Assembly (NCBI RefSeq): GCF_022921055.1 | Contig: NZ_CP095061.1 | Coordinates: 1,713,501 to 1,777,500 of the forward strand | DNA: 64,000 nucleotides | Reading direction: 5' to 3' | Source: Hymenobacter volaticus | GTDB taxonomy: Bacteria > Bacteroidota > Bacteroidia > Cytophagales > Hymenobacteraceae | Shown here: piece after piece, positions 61,139 to 64,000 of the stretch | Layout: every line of letters starts with the position of its first letter | How positions within the stretch are numbered: position 1 is the first letter of the stretch | Notes under the pieces: model-generated | What the model saw: the letters and a program-made list of their open reading frames with translations, nothing else | What the model was told of the DNA's origin: nothing | Databases searched by the model: none | Made by a program: the position numbers and the translations under genes

Positions 61139-62425
61139 ATGAGCAATGTGGTAATTCAAGTAGAGAAGCTATCAAAAATGTACCGGTTAGGTACCATTGG
61201 CACTGGTTACCTGCTTCAGGATTTACAGCGATGGTGGACATCGTCTGTACGCAAACAGAAAGATCCGTTCTTTCAGCAGCCCAATAATCAAACACTTTCC
61301 ACTCAACATTCCCAAGCACTTTGGGCGTTACAAAACATCAATTTTGAAGTAGGTAAGGGCGAAGTATGGGGAATTGTCGGCAATAACGGAGCCGGCAAAT
61401 CCACGTTGCTGAAAATAATTTCCCGCATAATTCGGCCATCGTATGGAACAGTTCGGGGCCGCGGTAAAATTAGTAGTCTACTTGAAGTAGGCACTGGGTT
61501 TCATTCCGAGTTATCCGGCCGCGAGAATATCTTTCTTAGCGGCTATATTCTAGGCATGACTAAAATTGAAATACAATCTAAATTCGATGAGATAGTAGCA
61601 TTCTCGGGTGTTGAACAGTTTCTAGATACACCTGTAAAACGCTATTCATCGGGTATGTATGTTCGCCTAGCCTTTGCAGTAGCCGCTCATTTAGAACCCG
61701 ACATTCTTATAATTGACGAAGTTTTAGCAGTAGGTGATGCTGATTTCCAGAAAAAGTGCCTAGGTAAAATGCACGATGTATCTCTAAATCAAGGTCGTAC
61801 CATCCTTTTCGTCAGCCACAATATGCAAGCCGTCAACAGTCTATGCGATAAGGGGCTGTGGTTGCAGCAAGGTCAAGTCAAAGCTATTGGTGAGGCCGTC
61901 ACAGTAGTAAATCGCTATTTGACCTACAATCAACAACAGAATCCCAAGCGTAGCTGGACTGACCCAGCCGATGCACCTGGCAACGACAAAATCAGGTTTA
62001 AACAAGTAGAGTTGATTCCTCAACTCGCACAGCCCGATGCTCCCCTAGACATTCGGGCTCCACTTACTATCAAATTTCAATTCTGGAATTTCTCTGAAAG
62101 CATTTACATCAACACCCATCTCACATTGTTTTCTTACAACGGCGAGTGCGTTTTTGATGTGGCCTCGCTTCCACTTCTATGTCAGAAGGGGATAGTGAGT
62201 GGTGAGTGCATCATTCCTGGCAATTTTCTCAATGACGGTTCCTTTTATATTTCACTCTACGTGCTCAAAGACACCACCACAAATTTGTACGACTACGAGC
62301 AGTGTCTCAGCTTCGACCTAGAAGATTACCGAACTGGCACACAGTGGTACGGTAAGTGGTGGGGCGTGGTCCGGCCTCAGTTACCCTTTCGCCTGACTCA
62401 AATGGAAATACTGCCGACCCCATAA
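61139..62425 (+). CDS. wzt: Polysaccharide ABC exporter ATPase (Wzt-like)
   Basis: The 428-residue protein has Walker A GIVGNNGAGKSTLLKII, the Q-loop, the ABC signature YSSGMYVRLAFAVAAHLEPDILIIDEVLAVGD with Walker B, and the switch His in FVSHNMQAVNSLCD. After residue 270 a C-terminal Wzt-type beta-sandwich is present, with QFWNFSESIYINTHLTLFSYNG and IIPGNFLNDGSFYISLYVL. This domain binds the glycan terminal modification in characterised Wzt proteins and so decides chain-end recognition. Partner: wzm upstream. Confidence 0.93.
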   Translation: MSNVVIQVEKLSKMYRLGTIGTGYLLQDLQRWWTSSVRKQKDPFFQQPNNQTLSTQHSQALWALQNINFEVGKGEVWGIVGNNGAGKSTLLKIISRIIRPSYGTVRGRGKISSLLEVGTGFHSELSGRENIFLSGYILGMTKIEIQSKFDEIVAFSGVEQFLDTPVKRYSSGMYVRLAFAVAAHLEPDILIIDEVLAVGDADFQKKCLGKMHDVSLNQGRTILFVSHNMQAVNSLCDKGLWLQQGQVKAIGEAVTVVNRYLTYNQQQNPKRSWTDPADAPGNDKIRFKQVELIPQLAQPDAPLDIRAPLTIKFQFWNFSESIYINTHLTLFSYNGECVFDVASLPLLCQKGIVSGECIIPGNFLNDGSFYISLYVLKDTTTNLYDYEQCLSFDLEDYRTGTQWYGKWWGVVRPQLPFRLTQMEILPTP

Positions 62426-62614
62426 TGCCACTGCGGCCTTAGACAACGGTTCATTATACTCACAGAGAGTAATTATTGAAATTAAAGCGTAAAATCTTCT
62501 TTTATGCACACGACCATGCAATAGCAATATGAATCCATCAGCCACAACAAAAGGAATAATTTCTGGCCTAGTCTATTAATATTATAACCTTGACCGTAAG
62601 AAGTTGTATAAGTA

Positions 62615-63517
62615 ATGGACCTGCTAAAAATTGATGAAACTCCGTTGATTTCCGTGATTATTCCGTGTTATAATCATGGTTCATATTTATCAGAGGCTTT
62701 AGCCAGTGTCCAGCAACAAGATTATCCTGCTATTGAAGTCATAGTGATCGATGATGGTTCGACAGACATAACCCGGAGTGTAGCACAAGATCACCCATGG
62801 GTTAAGTACATTTACCAAAATAATCAAGGCTTATCGGCGGCGCGTAATAAGGGTATAGTGCACAGTAATGGTCAATATCTGCTATTTCTTGACGCTGACG
62901 ATTGGCTGCTGCCAAATGCGTTAAACATAAATGTTCAGTATTTACAAGCAGACCCTAGCTTGGCTTTCGTTTCAGGTGGGCATTACAAAGCCCTAGTAGC
63001 TAGGGGTATTACAGAAAATCACACTCAAAAGGTGACTACTCATCATTACGAATATCTGCTTCGCGGTAATTATATAGCTATGTTAGCTGCAGTGATGTTT
63101 CACCGCTGGGTATTCGAGTCTTTTGCATATGATATAACGCTAAAAGCAGGTGAAGACTACGATTTATACTTGAAAATTACGCGCCTTCATCCTGTTGCTC
63201 ACCACACTCACCCGGTAGCAGTATATCGAATTCATGACTCTAACATGTCTAGCAACATTCCTCTTATGCTTCAAACAATTCTATCTATTCTCACCAAGCA
63301 TCATCAGTATCTGCGAACTGATGATGAGCGTAAGGCTTATTCTCAAGGAAAACAGGGTTGGAAAAATTATTACTGTAATGCAATTTATCATAAACTTCAG
63401 TTAGCACCTAGCAAAGTGAATATGAAAGAAGTAAAAACGTTATTAGTATTCAAGCCTTCTTTGCTTGGCTTAAAATTATTGTTGCTGCCTTTTAAATTTA
63501 TAAGAAAGAATTTATAA
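62615..63517 (+). CDS. Glycosyltransferase family 2
   Basis: The 300-residue protein has PLISVIIPCYNHGSYLSEALASVQQQDYPAIEVIVIDDGSTDITRSV in its GT-A fold (family motifs cited by their ends), NNQGLSAARNKGIVHSNGQYLLFLDADDW, and AGEDYDLYLKITRLHPVAHH. It lies in the AT-rich cluster after wzt, 189 bases away, and would add a sugar to the exported glycan. Its stop overlaps the next gene's 3' end. Confidence 0.87.
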   Translation: MDLLKIDETPLISVIIPCYNHGSYLSEALASVQQQDYPAIEVIVIDDGSTDITRSVAQDHPWVKYIYQNNQGLSAARNKGIVHSNGQYLLFLDADDWLLPNALNINVQYLQADPSLAFVSGGHYKALVARGITENHTQKVTTHHYEYLLRGNYIAMLAAVMFHRWVFESFAYDITLKAGEDYDLYLKITRLHPVAHHTHPVAVYRIHDSNMSSNIPLMLQTILSILTKHHQYLRTDDERKAYSQGKQGWKNYYCNAIYHKLQLAPSKVNMKEVKTLLVFKPSLLGLKLLLLPFKFIRKNL

Positions 63518-64000
63518 AATATATCTTAATTTCCTTAAAATTTTATTTCCAATAGTTCTTGAAACTTGTATTATTTTGTTATTATTGATGGTAATTTTGA
63601 TTAATTCATAACGGAAATATTTTATAATCTCATCAATTTTATTTGAATATTTAGGGTCTTCTACCTTTTTGATAACTTTTAAAAAAGTTATTACTTTGGT
63701 AAAATTATAGTAATCAGACTGTCCTGAATATGCTCCACCATCATGAACTCGATAAGCGCCCATCACATCTCTAAAATACTTTGCCTTGCCATACCTGCAA
63801 AAAACGAAGTATAATCCTAAGTCGGGATAAGGTAAGCTAAAAACCCATGTAGGTAGGTCATCAATTGGGATATTTCGATGTACGACAGAAAGTGACGCCA
63901 CAGGATTTATTCTTTTAGTGATAAAATCACTAACGGTTAGTACATCATTTGCATTTAGCATTAAAGGGTCTTTAGATATATAAGAATAGGTCTTAGTCTG
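63512..64000 (-). CDS. Glycosyltransferase, C-terminal part (5' end outside window)
   Basis: The frame is open from the window end through KTYSYISKDPLMLNANDVLTVSDFITKR, then SLSVVHRNIP, PDLGLYFVFCRYGKAKYFRDVMGAYRVHDGG and a helical C-terminus. This matches the end of GT2 enzymes, with the YRVHxG motif that closes the GT-A domain. The gene is convergent with the previous GT2, whose last 6 bases it overlaps. The sequence is AT-rich. Confidence 0.78.
   Translation of the reverse strand, partial: QTKTYSYISKDPLMLNANDVLTVSDFITKRINPVASLSVVHRNIPIDDLPTWVFSLPYPDLGLYFVFCRYGKAKYFRDVMGAYRVHDGGAYSGQSDYYNFTKVITFLKVIKKVEDPKYSNKIDEIIKYFRYELIKITINNNKIIQVSRTIGNKILRKLRYIL

Noticed and set aside
1..64000. CRISPR array, prophage or toxin-antitoxin system
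   Set aside because: No regularly spaced repeats, cas genes, phage structural genes, transposase or recognisable toxin pair was seen in the window.

Overview
The window looks like a chromosomal segment of a pigmented Bacteroidota bacterium of the Hymenobacter/Cytophagales type. This is inferred from a SusC/SusD pair, the general absence of Shine-Dalgarno sequences, the moderately high GC content, and the resemblance of many proteins to that group. No 16S gene is present to prove it.

Layout. 1-3.8 kb: end of a spore-photoproduct-lyase-like gene, an FMN reductase, a GNAT acetyltransferase, an MscS channel and a nicotinamidase. 4.0-31.7 kb: a large pectin/uronate utilisation locus. It holds susC, susD, a GH28 polygalacturonase, a GH105 hydrolase, a divergent lacI-type regulator, then kduD, kduI, kdgF, a CE8-PL10 fusion, uxaB, uxaA, uxaC, kdgK, eda and an ExuT-like transporter. 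These are followed by a DUF4440-like protein, fbp, a Gfo/Idh oxidoreductase and an aldehyde dehydrogenase. Together the genes cover outer-membrane uptake, demethylation and cleavage of pectin, both routes from saturated and unsaturated galacturonate to KDG, cleavage of KDPG to pyruvate and glyceraldehyde-3-phosphate, and gluconeogenesis. 31.8-42.7 kb: mixed housekeeping genes (2H phosphoesterase, PhzF, LVIVD lipoprotein with a probable outer-membrane protein, KTSC, ruvC, flippase-like membrane protein, GT2, cytochrome c, Opp/Dpp-type permease, SpoIIE phosphatase). 42.8-51.3 kb: surface polysaccharide genes (methyltransferase, Wzy-like, Wzz-like, broken flippase, GT4, deacetylase, GT2). 51.4-56.4 kb: tatD, two more GH28 genes and an asparaginase. 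56.5 kb: tRNA-Ser(GGA). From there to 58.2 kb lies a small island bounded by two diverged direct repeats that begin in the tRNA 3' end. 58.2-59.2 kb is AT-rich and gene-free. 59.2-64 kb is a more AT-rich polysaccharide cluster with Wzm/Wzt-type ABC exporter genes and glycosyltransferases; the last one runs off the window.

Two observations stand out. First, at least eleven single-base reading-frame breaks occur in nine genes. All are repaired by adding one base and most lie in a short G or C run. This pattern points to consensus indel errors more than to biology, so fbp, kdgK and the GH28 genes may be intact in the organism. Second, a near-palindromic sequence, CGTT-N6-AACG, lies upstream of susC and again in the lacI-kduD divergent region. 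It is a good candidate operator tying the uptake and catabolic halves together. I did not find a clearly new biological system; the tRNA-Ser repeat island is the least explained structure.
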